This document shows positions 18,839 through 31,903 of a DNA stretch of 64,000 nucleotides, piece by piece; position 1 is the first letter of the stretch, and each line of letters starts with the position of its first letter. The stretch spans positions 2,507,525 to 2,571,524 of the forward strand of contig OU015570.1 of NCBI GenBank assembly GCA_907165135.1, written 5' to 3'. Under the pieces are notes generated by a model. It made no database searches. It worked only from the letters and a program-made list of their open reading frames with translations, and was not told where the DNA came from. Both the position numbers and the translations under genes were made by a program. The DNA comes from Oikopleura dioica (Eukaryota > Chordata > Appendicularia > Copelata > Oikopleuridae).

Positions 18839-19939
18839 TAGGGTTTGTATCGGGAAATCAGATTTGTGTCTTTCTCCTCAAAAATAAGGTCTTTAGATCA
18901 GTTTTTTACACTGATTCTGAAAATGCAAGAGAAAAAACCATCTGAGCTTAGCTTGGTGGTGGAGCGGCTCGGTGCGCGCGCCCGGTGCGCTTGGAGTAAA
19001 TCATAAAATTCGATCTTTTTTTTCGAAAATTTTGGTAGACTTAGGTTTTCTAAGGTGCTGATTAAGAATAAATTATTTATTTTATTTAATTCAACAAATA
19101 AAAAATAAATTTTGCATGTCTTTGTTCCGTAGTGAGAAGTCTCTTTACTTTCGTTAATCTCTCTTTGACTTGCAATTCTATGCTCGACAAGATTTCAAAA
19201 AGTGTTAATTCGATTATTTACATGTTGCAACTGCAATGAGTACCGGAAATCCCTGGATTTTAGCATCGAACCACTTGGTTTTGTCACCTTATGCATAAAG
19301 GTTCGAACCTAACATGGGGCGCAATTTCAATAGAGTCCGAGCGCGTGGAAGGAAGGCTAGTTCAGCCGCCACGCTCGGCGCATCATCTCCCACCGCGTCG
19401 TCAGTTCCAGTCAGTTATCGAGAAATTTCAGACCTTCTAGGGCTTCCCCGGTTTTCAAACTTACATATGTTCTTAAAAAAGGTCCTTTTTTGATTATATA
19501 TAAAAATCAGAATTTAAAAAAGTCGGTTAGGGCTTCAAAAATAAGAGAAACCAATTTTTTGGCTGCGTTCGCCGCGCAATGCACTATCGCGCCGCCACCA
19601 AGACTCCATCAACAGGACATTTGAAAGCCTTCTAGCTTCTTCCCGGTTTTCAAACTTTAACAGACTCTAGAAAAATGTCTGTTCTTTGACATATCTCAAA
19701 ATCAGACATTCAGAAGGTCGGTTAGACACATAGAGAGCAGGTTTTCTGTAGATTTTCGAGGAAACTACGCTTTTTTGATGAAAATTTAGGTTTTTGAGGT
19801 CAATTTATGAACAAGCGTCATCTTTTTTCATATATTCAGAGGTTTTTCACTGAAATTCTTTCAAGTTACGCGAAATAGATTGCCATCATTTTGGGCAAGA
19901 AGCGCCTCGCCTAGCGCCGCCTTCCCGATACAAACCCTA
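18839..19939. mobile_element. hAT-type non-autonomous element in element C (copies at 25286-26387 and 27412-28515)
   Basis: The termini TAGGGTTTGTATCGGGAA and TTCCCGATACAAACCCTA are perfect inverted repeats. They are flanked by an 8-bp duplication GCTATGAG (18831-18838 and 19940-19947). An 8-bp duplication with a (C/T)AGGG end is typical of hAT. About 1.1 kb with a GC-rich CGGTGCGCGCGCCCGGTGCG stretch inside. A 103-codon ORF (intact at 25761-26072, broken in an A-run in the other copies) shows no transposase motif. Confidence 0.85.
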
Positions 19940-20192
19940 GCTATGAGACTATCCATTCGAAATTTTTCACATCAAATTTTAACACAAGAAACAAAGTTTA
20001 CTAGTGTTTAAAAGATTATCTTCTTAAAACTAGCAAAAAAACATTAACTTACATTTAATCGACCGGGGCTCAAAAAGAGTTTTTTCGAACTGTGTTCAGA
20101 TTTTTCGTACGCCCTGTGGAAAATTTTTTAGAATTTTTTGAAAATCGCGATTTATGTGAATTAAAGTAGTAATTCTTTGACGTTTGTAAATA

Positions 20193-20895
20193 TCAAAATT
20201 TTTGGCTACGCCAAATATAAAGCCTTGATTGACAAGTTATTTCCGATTTCGGCCGAGTTTGGCCTTTTATTGCCGGAGGACCTTCCGGAGGACCCCTGAC
20301 TGGAAGACAAACTACAGGAGGACCAATATCAGAAAAAAACAGAAAATTGCCTTGCCTGGCCACATATTGCCACATTTTTCCAACTACAGTCAGTTTCTGC
20401 CGGAGGACCCCCAGGAGGACCCCCTTACTAGAAGACGGATTGGGCATGCTGTTTTCGATATCACTCGATCGGACTGCGATATTTTCAAGGGTTAGTGCCG
20501 ATTTCTCTCGCATTAGCAGTTCGCGGATTTTCGGATCTGGAGCTTCAGCAAATCGCTCAATAATCAGCAATTTGTCGTTTTCGCCGAGATTTTTCTGACC
20601 ATAGGCTTGTTTGAAGAGGCTTATCAATTTGCTTAGGCACATCCCGAAGCTGTCTGAGCCACGATTGTAGGACTTGAACTCACTCTTGTAGAAGTCCGCT
20701 GTTTTTCCTAGCATTGTGAAAAGTTCTTCTTTAAACTTTGCCCAGTCGTTCAGTTCTTCTTCTTCCTCCAAGCTCTCGATTATGTGACTTCTTTCTGACT
20801 CATTCAGTAAGGTAGTAAGCGCCACTATAATTATCTCGTTGTCTTGCAATTTTGAGCAGCGAGCGTATATTTCGAGGTTTTTCAGCCAGGAAGCG
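20193..20895 (-). pseudogene. gag capsid part of element C, copy in unit 1
   Basis: The minus-strand frame is open from the element B junction (20895) to 20193. It has the Ty3-type gag capsid look (PYPIASWLKNLEIYA, then AKFKEELFTML and a conserved helical end). Its N-terminal part is not next to it here. In unit 2 it is found across element B at 47265-47869. The C-terminal tail runs through GGAGGACC repeats (20270-20430) and is probably not native. The identical copy is at 28771-29473. Confidence 0.6.
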
Positions 20896-20901
20896 ATAGG
20901 G

Positions 20902-23900
20902 TATGGCCCATACCGTATGGGGACTAAACTCTAGCGAGCAAATACTTTCAAAATAACTACTGTTCAATCTTTGAAAAGTGTAACTCTGCTGTGCCTTATC
21001 TCCAGAGCTCCAGAGCTTAATCGCTCGCCTTCTTCTCAATCTGAAATAAAACTACACACTCGCCTAAAAACTCTCGTCTGAAAATCACCCCCGAAAATAC
21101 AACTAGAGATTTGAATAGAGAGTGACTGTCAAAGTCAGAGAGAGCAACCGTGATAGATTGTAGTCTTTAATCTTTAGCTCGAGCCAGTATAGTCCCACTA
21201 TATTGGTGACTGATCGCTGAATCAAAACGGACGAGCGTGAGTGTCACAGCACAAAAAGAAACAAGCAAAGGTAAATTTGCGAAATAACAGGGAGATGGGG
21301 AAAGGAATAAATCTCATCGACCTCAAAATAAGTCTTTCGACAACAAAGGCTAAGCTCACCGATTAGGCAGATATTTAAGACAGGGAAATTCTTACTGGTT
21401 CCCCCTCTAAGGAGGACATACTTGCTAGATTTACGGAAAGGGGAAACGCTATTTCATTCGTTTTATGCTACAAGGGTAATAAAGTTTTTATTTCTCCCGC
21501 TTAAATAATAAAGCTAGATGCCAACCTCTATTTGAGCCTAACTTCAACCGACAACTTTTTCGCTAAAGTAAAAAAGAATCCTATGGACATGTTGATAAGC
21601 TATGGGATGCCCGAGTGTACGGAGACGTTCGTGAAAAGCGCATTTTTTCTGGGACTCCCGGAGTCAAAGGCCAAAAGCGGGATGAAAGCCATAGCAACAA
21701 ATGAGGAAGCAGAGCCAATTTCGAAATTTTACATTTGCGATTTAGTTCAAACGACAGTAGCTCAAGGAATGCCAGGGTACACTTCACCAGGCCCAGCGAT
21801 AACTAATCAGTCCTTCATACCTGGCAACCCAATTACCGTAACTTCAAGTTTACCTTCTGAGCCCCAAGTTTCTCACGCGTCATACCCACCAAGGTCAAGG
21901 CGAGTGAAATGTGAATTTGACACGCCAAGGCCGGATTATCAGCAGGGCCAACAAAGGTCTGAGCAATCATCAAACTTTTCGGAGATACCTGATCCAGAGA
22001 GAATATTCTCACCAAGACCAACTCCAACAGTAGAAATATACAATCTTTCGCGAAACGAAAAACCATTTTCGAAAATAAAATTACAGTCATTTCTCACGTT
22101 TGTTAACAGGCAAAAAGCGCCCCCTGTTAAGAAACATGAGTTTTCCAAAAATAGATAGGCGCTCGCTAAGCCCGCGCGACCAGCTCGGAGGAAAATCACT
22201 TTTCATTGACTTAGCCTGCTTTTGAAAGGATAAATTAAGGATAATTTTCACTAATAATTTTAATTTATTTACAAAACTAGTACTCAACATGAAAATTATA
22301 AAAACAGGGGCTGCCAACTTAGCAAGCTGTTTGAGTGAAAGCTTAGGATTCTCTCTTTTTAAAGCAAGAAGTTCTTGTTTTTTTTTAAATGGGAAGCTTC
22401 TTTCTCTTTGGTGCAAGTTGTCGGTAAAGTGAATCTGGTATTTTCCCTGCAAGTTGGGTGAGGATTTTTGGCCTTCTTCCGACCATTTTTTGTAAAATGA
22501 CAAGAGAAACTTCCATTCCTTCCATTTTATGAAGAAAAATTAAGCTTGCTAATACCTTGACCTAATAATTTCGTTCAAACCTTCCGCGTCCCGGTATAGA
22601 AAGCGGAGCTTCGCGCCCCTGTTAAGAAACTTGAGTTTTCCAAAAATAGATAGAGCGCGCCGTGTTAAGAAACATGAGTGAGAATGGGTGTTAACAAACT
22701 TGAGTAATGACTGTACACCCATATGATGAATCACAAGACCTCAGTCGGTGGCTAGACAGTAGCATGACCTTGCTTAAATACCTAGGAGTGTTCAATCTAG
22801 ATCGAGTCATCGGTTGTCTTTTGGGTGAACTCAACCCTCAGCTTCAAGCGAAGGCCATAGAGGAACTGGCTAACCATCCGAAAGTTAAAACTTTTGCTGA
22901 ATTTAAAAATATCTTATTGGGCACTTTTGCGATTTCCGAAAGCGAGAAGGAAAGACAAATTGAGCGTTTAAATTACAGCCCTGATCAAGCTGTCAGAACG
23001 TTTTTCTTTTCGCTTCGAGGGCTAGTTGAAAACCTTCTAGGAGCTGATACTGAAGCAAAGGTACTAGATAAAATAACACTTTCCTACCTTAAAAAGAAAT
23101 TGCCCGCATGTGTGCACAAAAAAGAAGAAGCTGAAAAAGCTAGAAACGGAACGCAACACAAGGAATCCACAAAGCAGCGTAAAGAGCAGACATTGTGTAA
23201 GCGCTCCCTCCAAAGAGGCCACACAAGTCCCGAGTGCCGAACAAAACTGTAAGAACTTCTATTTTCAATTTACTAACAAATGTTGCCGATAATAACTATA
23301 AATCTAATACACTATGATTTGCACAATGATCAAATGGTTTCGATGACACTTAATAACTGTTTATTAGACAGCGGAGCTAGCTGTAATTTTGTAAATAAGT
23401 CTGTTTAAAACGAGCATTTTCAACCACAACTGAAACAAAAAGCTTACGTTGTTAACAATGCAATTCAATCTAACCTCACTAATGTCACTGAAGAATTAAT
23501 TTGTAATCTAAAAATTGAAAATAAGGAATATATTATTTGTACATTTTACGTGATCCAGGAAATGACTTATGATTGTATATTAGGCTTCAAATTTTTGAAG
23601 GATCATAAAATCAATTTTGATGAGGAACCTAGATTTCTTAATGTTTTACCGGCCGGGAATGATCCACTCGAAGTGGAGGCGGACGCTGGTCCTGAAAATT
23701 GCAAGGGTTTCGCACTTTTGCTGAAAGAAGCTACGTTTATCGAGCCGTTGAGTTCGATGTGGGTACCCTGTGAGGCGAAAAATGTTGCATCGGAAATGGT
23801 GGAAAGCAAGGTTAAGATTGTGGCACCACCGGAGTTAAGGCAATACGGCCTTGACATAGAGGAGGAGTTTAAAGTGAAATGGCGCCGAATTCGCTTGACA

Positions 23901-25131
23901 AACAAATCCTCTGAAAACATTTTTCTGAACGAAGGTGTGACTTTAGGGGTTGAAAGTGAAAAAAGTCCAGCGAATGAAAAAATCGAATTTCTCAACTCCC
24001 TCATAAAAAATCAACTTTCACAGATGGAACAAGACGTTGTTCTATCCGAGTTGAAAGCTTGGAGGAAACTGAGAAATAATCTGGTCAACCAAGTGCCAAT
24101 TGACGATCAGATAAAAAACGCGATAAAAAAAGTTGCCGACTATCTACAGGCGGATGTTTTGCTTGTTTTGAATAAGCACAGTTGGATCTTTGCGCGGTCA
24201 GCAAATGACGCAGGGCTCAACAGCTTTTTCACAGTCGTGCTAGATTTAAAGGACAATGCTCAACCCTCCTACTCAAACCAGTACAAAATAGATCAATCAA
24301 TGATCACTAGAAGTACCGAACTCATGCGGAACTTAAAACAGAATTTTATTGTAGAGCCATGTATCAGCGCCTGGAATTCTCCGGCAATTTTTCCTCGTTA
24401 ATAATTATAGCAGTAAAGGAGAAAGGTCGGTTAATAATACAGGATATTTTCTTCATTTTATAGGGTTTTTGTGGGACATATTTGCAAGGATAATGTTCCA
24501 CTTTTGTTGACATTTGTCCAGCCAAGAAAATTTGTGAGGAATAAACAGGGTGTTTTTTCAAAAATAAGGATGTTTTTTATGAAAAATTAATGGCCTAAAC
24601 CGTGTTATTGACTAAAAATATAAAAAAGGCAGAAAAAAATCGTTTTGATGATAAAATTTTCCATTTTTGGAAGAAAAATTTATCGAAGAAAAAATTTTAA
24701 GGCTCAACGGCGGGACATTTTCTTGAAGACTCTTGCCCACTTTTGTGGACATTTTTATGAAAAGTTGGGACAAAAAATGTCCACAAAAGAGGAAAATAAC
24801 TGTAGCTTACTTCCGGTCGAATTCCCTTTAGCTACAATTAGAACGATAATGTCTCAAATCAGTTACGCAATTTCACGTTTTCGAGAAGAATTTCCTGATG
24901 AAAGCATTCGATTCTCAACAATTGATTTGAAAAATGCTTATTTTTGCTTGCGGGTACACTCAAAAGATCGAGATGTTACAGCCTTTAGTTTTAACGCAGA
25001 GCAAGTAAGATACAAACGGCTCAGCATGGGGTTGGCAGTAAGTCCAGGAATTTTCTGTTTCTTTATTAGTTCTCTAGTAAAGAATTTACCAAATAATAAT
25101 AAAATATACGAGATAGTTCCGTATATGGACG
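20902..25131 (+). mobile_element. Truncated copy of element B (5' LTR, gag, protease, part of RT)
   Basis: 5' LTR 20902-21201, gag from ATG 21295 with in-frame stops (one more than unit 2: TAG where unit 2 has TGG), DNA element 22082-22715 inside gag, capsid to 23292, protease with LLDSGASCNF around 23360, RT to 25131 with TACAG-type MITE 24438-24804. The ORF ends at the first residues of the YMDD box, where the duplication junction replaces the rest with sequence from element C. Confidence 0.8.
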
Positions 25132-25132
25132 A

Positions 25133-26461
25133 GCTTTAAGTAACATTCCTTAAGCTCCGGTGTCCAGTCTACCAGCTCGCTCAATTTCTTCTGGCCCGAT
25201 GCCGCTTCATTAAGCTTCCACATCAAGTCCGTGCGTCTTGGAAGACCAATCGAGAGGTAATTTCATATGACTCATAGGCTATGAGTAGGGTTTGTATCGG
25301 GAAATCAGATTTGTGTCTTTCTCCTCAAAAATAAGGTCATTAGATCAGTTTTTTACACTGATTCTGAAAATGCAAGAGAAAAAACCATCTGAGCTTAGCT
25401 TGGTGGTGGAGCGGCTCGGTGCGCGCGCCCGGTGCGCTTGGAGTAAATCATAAAATTCGATCTTTTTTTTCGAAAATTTTGGTAGACTTAGGTTTTCTAA
25501 GGTGCTGATTAAGAATAAATTATTTATTTTATTTAATTCAACAAATAAAAAATAAATTTTGCATGTCTTTGTTCCGTAGTGAGAAGTCTCTTTACTTTCG
25601 TTAATCTCTCTTTGACTTGCAATTCTATGCTCGACAAGATTTCAAAAAGTGTTAATTCGATTATTTACATGTTGCAACTGCAATGAGTACCGGAAATCCC
25701 TGGATTTTAGCATCGAACCACTTGGTTTTGTCACCTTATGCATAAAGGTTCGAACCTAACATGGGGCGCAATTTCAATAGAGTCCGAGCGCGTGGAAGGA
25801 AGGCTAGTTCAGCCGCCACGCTCGGCGCATCATCTCCCACCGCGTCGTCAGTTCCAGTCAGTTATCGAGAAATTTCAGACCTTCTAGGGCTTCCCCGGTT
25901 TTCAAACTTACATATGTTCTTAAAAAAAGGTCCTTTTTTGATTATATATAAAAATCAGAATTTAAAAAGGTCGGTTAGGGCTTCAAAAATAAGAGAAACC
26001 AATTTTTTGGCTGCGTTCGCCGCGCAATGCACTATCGCGCCGCCACCAAGACTCCATCAACAGGACATTTGAAAGCCTTCTAGCTTCTTCCCGGTTTTCA
26101 AACTTTAACAGACTCTAGAAAAATGTCTGTTCTTTGACATATCTCAAAATCAGACATTCAGAAGGTCGGTTAGACACATAGAGAGCAGGTTTTCTGTAGA
26201 TTTTCGAGGAAACTACGCTTTTTTGATGAAAATTTAGGTTTTTGAGGTCAATTTATGAACAAGCGTCATCTTTTTTCATATATTCAGAGGTTTTTCACTG
26301 AAATTCTTTCAAGTTACGCGAAATAGATTGCCATCATTTTGGGCAAGAAGCGCCTCGCCTAGCGCCGCCTTCCCGATACAAACCCTAGCTATGAGACTAT
26401 CCATTCGAAATTTTTCACATCAAATTTTAACACAAGAAACAAAGTTTACTAGTGTTTAAAA
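25133..26461. repeat. Partial third copy (of 18686-20011) between the two units
   Basis: This stretch matches 18686-20011 and 27261-28590. It starts at GCTTTAAGTAACATTCC and ends at GTTTAAAAGAT, where the sequence jumps back to the equivalent of 17886 (CGTTTTCTTGC). Only a few bases of microhomology are seen at each junction. It contains the hAT-type element copy 25286-26387. Confidence 0.8.
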
Positions 26462-28770
26462 GATCGTTTTCTTGCATCTCTCGAATTAGGGCTCTATCTT
26501 CAAGAAAGCTTGTCCCTTCTGCCTCCAGGATGCGTTTTTTAAAATTCATCCTACCGGATGGCTTTTTAGTGTTCTTCAACCGCTCAGCTCTTTTCTTGTT
26601 ACTCCTCGTGACGATCGCGTCTATCTCAGTCAGGTTTTTTTTTCCAACTCGTGACGACTCTTGTCTTCCTCCTTAAACTTTTCGAATCTAACTGCCGGTA
26701 TAGATTCCACACTTCCAATGTCGAGTTCTGGCCCGAAAAGTGAGTCTATTATCTTCTCGTTTGAACACACCGCGCAATTGTCATCGCAAGGTTTTAGGAG
26801 ATAATCCGTTCTCGAAATTAAGTCTGCCAGGTCAATCTGAGTCGACTCGCCTTTCTCGTAGACAATTTCGACATTAAAGGTAAGTAGTTTTACTATTTGA
26901 TCATTTATTCTCTTATCTCAACTTAACTCTCTTCCCATTCGAGCGCGGTCGAAAAGTTTCTTCACGCTCAACCAGTCCGTAATTATCACCACCGGTTTGC
27001 TCACATAATCGATTTTCCAACAGAACGCGAGGGTCGCAGACAAAATACAATGGAGCTCGAGCTGACATGAACTCCACTGAGTTTTCAGCTGCACGTCGCC
27101 CCTCTTTCTAGACCACAATTTCACAATTTGCGTTGCTTCTCCTTTTTCTGGTATAAATATCCCCCAGTTCCTAAGTTAGAGCTATCTACTACTAAGTACG
27201 TGTCCAAGCTTTTTCAATCGGGAAAACTCGATCATTTGCGAGTTTATCGCCTTAGACAGCTTTAAGTAACATTCCTTAAGCTCCGGTGTCCAGTCTACCA
27301 GCTCGCTCAATTTCTTCTGGCCCGATGCCGCTTCATTAAGCTTCCACATCAAGTCCGTGCGTCTTGGAAGACCAATCGAGAGGTAATTTCATATGACTCA
27401 TAGGCTATGAGTAGGGTTTGTATCGGGAAATCAGATTTGTGTCTTTCTCCTCAAAAATAAGGTCATTAGATCAGTTTTTTTACACTGATTCTGAAAATGC
27501 AAGAGAAAAAACCATCTGAGCTTAGCTTGGTGGTGGAGCGGCTCGGTGCGCGCGCCCGGTGCGCTTGGAGTAAATCATAAAATTCGATCTTTTTTTTTTC
27601 GAAAATTTTGGTAGACTTAGGTTTTCTAAGGTGCTGATTAAGAATAAATTATTTATTTTATTTAATTCAACAAATAAAAAATAAATTTTGCATGTCTTTG
27701 TTCCGTAGTGAGAAGTCTCTTTACTTTCGTTAATCTCTCTTTGACTTGCAATTCTATGCTCGACAAGATTTCAAAAAGTGTTAATTCGATTATTTACATG
27801 TTGCAACTGCAATGAGTACCGGAAATCCCTGGATTTTAGCATCGAACCACTTGGTTTTGTCACCTTATGCATAAAGGTTCGAACCTAACATGGGGCGCAA
27901 TTTCAATAGAGTCCGAGCGCGTGGAAGGAAGGCTAGTTCAGCCGCCACGCTCGGCGCATCATCTCCCACCGCGTCGTCAGTTCCAGTCAGTTATCGAGAA
28001 ATTTCAGACCTTCTAGGGCTTCCCCGGTTTTCAAACTTACATATGTTCTTAAAAAAGGTCCTTTTTTGATTATATATAAAAATCAGAATTTAAAAAAGTC
28101 GGTTAGGGCTTCAAAAATAAGAGAAACCAATTTTTTGGCTGCGTTCGCCGCGCAATGCACTATCGCGCCGCCACCAAGACTCCATCAACAGGACATTTGA
28201 AAGCCTTCTAGCTTCTTCCCGGTTTTCAAACTTTAACAGACTCTAGAAAAATGTCTGTTCTTTGACATATCTCAAAATCAGACATTCAGAAGGTCGGTTA
28301 GACACATAGAGAGCAGGTTTTCTGTAGATTTTCGAGGAAACTACGCTTTTTTGATGAAAATTTAGGTTTTTGAGGTCAATTTATGAACAAGCGTCATCTT
28401 TTTTCATATATTCAGAGGTTTTTCACTGAAATTCTTTCAAGTTACGCGAAATAGATTGCCATCATTTTGGGCAAGAAGCGCCTCGCCTAGCGCCGCCTTC
28501 CCGATACAAACCCTAGCTATGAGACTATCCATTCGAAATTTTTCACATCAAATTTTAACACAAGAAACAAAGTTTACTAGTGTTTAAAAGATTATCTTCT
28601 TAAAACTAGCAAAAAAAACATTAACTTACATTTAATCGACCGGGGCTCAAAAAGAGTTTTTTTCGAACTGTGTTCAGATTTTTCGTACGCCCTGTGGAAA
28701 ATTTTTTAGAATTTTTTGAAAATCGCGATTTATGTGAATTAAAGTAGTAATTCTTTGACGTTTGTAAATA

Positions 28771-29473
28771 TCAAAATTTTTGGCTACGCCAAATATAAAG
28801 CCTTGATTGACAAGTTATTTCCGATTTCGGCCGAGTTTGGCCTTTTATTGCCGGAGGACCTTCCGGAGGACCCCTGACTGGAAGACAAACTACAGGAGGA
28901 CCAATATCAGAAAAAAACAGAAAATTGCCTTGCCTGGCCACATATTGCCACATTTTTCCAACTACAGTCAGTTTCTGCCGGAGGACCCCCAGGAGGACCC
29001 CCTTACTAGAAGACGGATTGGGCATGCTGTTTTCGATATCACTCGATCGGACTGCGATATTTTCAAGGGTTAGTGCCGATTTCTCTCGCATTAGCAGTTC
29101 GCGGATTTTCGGATCTGGAGCTTCAGCAAATCGCTCAATAATCAGCAATTTGTCGTTTTCGCCGAGATTTTTCTGACCATAGGCTTGTTTGAAGAGGCTT
29201 ATCAATTTGCTTAGGCACATCCCGAAGCTGTCTGAGCCACGATTGTAGGACTTGAACTCACTCTTGTAGAAGTCCGCTGTTTTTCCTAGCATTGTGAAAA
29301 GTTCTTCTTTAAACTTTGCCCAGTCGTTCAGTTCTTCTTCTTCCTCCAAGCTCTCGATTATGTGACTTCTTTCTGACTCATTCAGTAAGGTAGTAAGCGC
29401 CACTATAATTATCTCGTTGTCTTGCAATTTTGAGCAGCGAGCGTATATTTCGAGGTTTTTCAGCCAGGAAGCG
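28771..29473 (-). pseudogene. gag capsid part of element C, unit 2, immediately left of element B
   Basis: The same sequence as 20193-20895. On the minus strand it continues the gag whose N-terminus lies at 47265-47869. The two halves end in the same target bases (ATAGGG on plus), showing that element B split this gene. Confidence 0.7.
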
Positions 29474-29479
29474 ATAGGG

Positions 29480-29779
29480 TATGGCCCATACCGTATGGGG
29501 ACTAAACTCTAGCGAGCAAATACTTTCAAAATAACTACTGTTCAATCTTTGAAAAGTGTAACTCTGCTGTGCCTTATCTCCAGAGCTCCAGAGCTTAATC
29601 GCTCGCCTTCTTCTCAATCTGAAATAAAACTACACACTCGCCTAAAAACTCTCGTCTGAAAATCACCCCCGAAAATACAACTAGAGATTTGAATAGAGAG
29701 TGACTGTCAAAGTCAGAGAGAGCAACCGTGATAGATTGTAGTCTTTAATCTTTAGCTCGAGCCAGTATAGTCCCACTAT
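29480..29779 (+). repeat. 5' LTR of element B (unit 1 copy 20902-21201)
   Basis: It begins TATGGCCCATACCGTATGGGG and ends CCCACTAT. It matches 46973-47258 with few substitutions. The 3' LTR lacks the first 15 or so bases. ORFs crossing it are spurious. Confidence 0.8.
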
Positions 29780-29781
29780 AT

Positions 29782-29799
29782 TGGTGACTGATCGCTGAA
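29782..29799 (+). promoter_or_regulatory. Primer binding site candidate of element B
   Basis: TGGTGACTGATCGCTGAA begins two bases after the LTR end. The TGG start and the shared TGGTGAC with elements 1 and E support this. Confidence 0.55.
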
Positions 29800-29872
29800 T
29801 CAAAACGGACGAGCGTGAGTGTCACAGCACAAAAAGAAACAAGCAAAGGTAAATTTGCGAAATAACAGGGAG

Positions 29873-31863
29873 ATGGGGAAAGGAATAAATCTCATCGACC
29901 TCAAAATAAGTCTTTCGACAACAAAGGCTAAGCTCACCGATTGGGCAGATATTTAAGACAGGGAAATTCTTACTGGTTCCCCCTCTAAGGAGGACATACT
30001 TGCTAGATTTACGGAAAGGGGAAACGCTATTTCATTCGTTTTATGCTACAAGGGTAATAAAGTTTTTATTTCTCCCGCTTAAATAATAAAGCTAGATGCC
30101 AACCTCTATTTGAGCCTAACTTCAACCGACAACTTTTTCGCTAAAGTAAAAAAGAATCCTATGGACATGTTGATAAGCTATGGGATGCCCGAGTGTACGG
30201 AGACGTTCGTGAAAAGCGCATTTTTTCTGGGACTCCCGGAGTCAAAGGCCAAAAGCGGGATGAAAGCCATAGCAACAAATGAGGAAGCAGAGCCAATTTC
30301 GAAATTTTACATTTGCGATTTAGTTCAAACGACAGTAGCTCAAGGAATGCCAGGGTACACTTCACCAGGCCCAGCGATAACTAATCAGTCCTTCATACCT
30401 GGCAACCCAATTACCGTAACTTCAAGTTTACCTTCTGAGCCCCAAGTTTCTCACGCGTCATACCCACCAAGGTCAAGGCGAGTGAAATGTGAATTTGACA
30501 CGCCAAGGCCGGATTATCAGCAGGGCCAACAAAGGTCTGAGCAATCATCAAACTTTTCGGAGATACCTGATCCAGAGAGAATATTCTCACCAAGACCAAC
30601 TCCAACAGTAGAAATATACAATCTTTCGCGAAACGAAAAACCATTTTCGAAAATAAAATTACAGTCATTTCTCACGTTTGTTAACAGGCAAAAGCGCCCC
30701 CTGTTAAGAAACATGAGTTTTCCAAAATAGATAGGCGCTCGCTAAGCCCGCGCGACCAGCTCGGAGGAAAATCACTTTTCATTGACTTAGCCTGCTTTTG
30801 AAAGGATAAATTAAGGATAATTTTCACTAATAATTTTAATTTATTTACAAAACTAGTACTCAACATGAAAATTATAAAAACAGGGGCTGCCAACTTAGCA
30901 AGCTGTTTGAGTGAAAGCTTAGGATTCTCTCTTTTAAAGCAAGAAGTTCTTGTTTTTTAAATGGGAAGCTTCTTTCTCTTTGGTGCAAGTTGTCGGTAAA
31001 GTGAATCTGGTATTTTCCCTGCAAGTTGGGTGAGGATTTTTGGCCTTCTTCCGACCATTTTTTGTAAAATGACAAGAGAAACTTCCATTCCTTCCATTTT
31101 ATGAAGAAAAATTAAGCTTGCTAATACCTTGACCTAATAATTTCGTTCAAACCTTCCGCGTCCCGGTATAGAAAGCGGAGCTTCGCGCCCCTGTTAAGAA
31201 ACTTGAGTTTTCCAAAAATAGATAGAGCGCGCCGTGTTAAGAAACATGAGTGAGAATGGGTGTTAACAAACTTGAGTAATGACTGTACACCCATATGATG
31301 AATCACAAGACCTCAGTCGGTGGCTAGACAGTAGCATGACCTTGCTTAAATACCTAGGAGTGTTCAATCTAGATCGAGTCATCGGTTGTCTTTTGGGTGA
31401 ACTCAACCCTCAGCTTCAAGCGAAGGCCATAGAGGAACTGGCTAACCATCCGAAAGTTAAAACTTTTGCTGAATTTAAAAATATCTTATTGGGCACTTTT
31501 GCGATTTCCGAAAGCGAGAAGGAAAGACAAATTGAGCGTTTAAATTACAGCCCTGATCAAGCTGTCAGAACGTTTTTCTTTTCGCTTCGAGGGCTAGTTG
31601 AAAACCTTCTAGGAGCTGATACTGAAGCAAAGGTACTAGATAAAATAACACTTTCCTACCTTAAAAAGAAATTGCCCGCATGTGTGCACAAAAAGAAGAA
31701 GCTGAAAAAGCTAGAAACGGAACGCAACACAAGGAATCCACAAAGCAGCGTAAAGAGCAGACATTGTGTAAGCGCTCCCTCCAAAGAGGCCACACAAGTC
31801 CCGAGTGCCGAACAAAACTGTAAGAACTTCTATTTTCAATTTACTAACGAATGTTGCCGATAA
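29873..31863 (+). pseudogene. gag of element B, two in-frame stops and split by a DNA element
   Basis: ATG 29873. TAA codons near 29954 and 30080 interrupt an otherwise continuous frame that runs to the insertion at 30660. The Pro/Ser-rich middle (about 30330-30600) separates an N-terminal domain from the capsid. The capsid resumes at 31288 (HPYDESQDLSRWLDSS) and ends at 31863 with a basic, Cys-containing tail (VKSRHCVSAPSKEATQVP, NECCR) that may be a degenerate nucleocapsid. Copy 1 differs by homopolymer indels and extra stops. Confidence 0.6.
30660..31287 (-). mobile_element. Tc1/pogo-like element inside gag (unit 1 copy 22082-22715)
   Basis: TIRs TACAGTCATTTCTCACGTTTG and the inverse of TACAGTCATTACTCAAGTTTG, about 27 bp with a few mismatches and TA at both ends. 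The subterminal motif TGTTAAGAAAC(A/T)TGAGT repeats. A minus-strand ORF segment (ALKRENPKLSLKQLAKL) looks like the helix-turn-helix at the N-terminus of pogo/Tigger-type transposases. Present in both units, so it predates the duplication. Confidence 0.65.
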
Positions 31864-31903
31864 TAACTATAAATCTAATACACTATGATTTGCACAATGA
31901 TCA

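Larger units (their letters stand above)
17886..25131. repeat. Tandem duplication unit 1
   Basis: 17886-25131 recurs at 26463-33713 with very few differences, mostly single-base indels in A or T runs. The unit spans part of element C, a hAT-type element, the element C capsid and the first 4.2 kb of element B. The unit ends abruptly inside the RT active-site motif of element B. Confidence 0.85.

Noticed and set aside
25761-26072. 103-codon ORF in the hAT-type element
   Set aside because: It is open in only one of three copies, depends on an A-run length and has no transposase or other domain.
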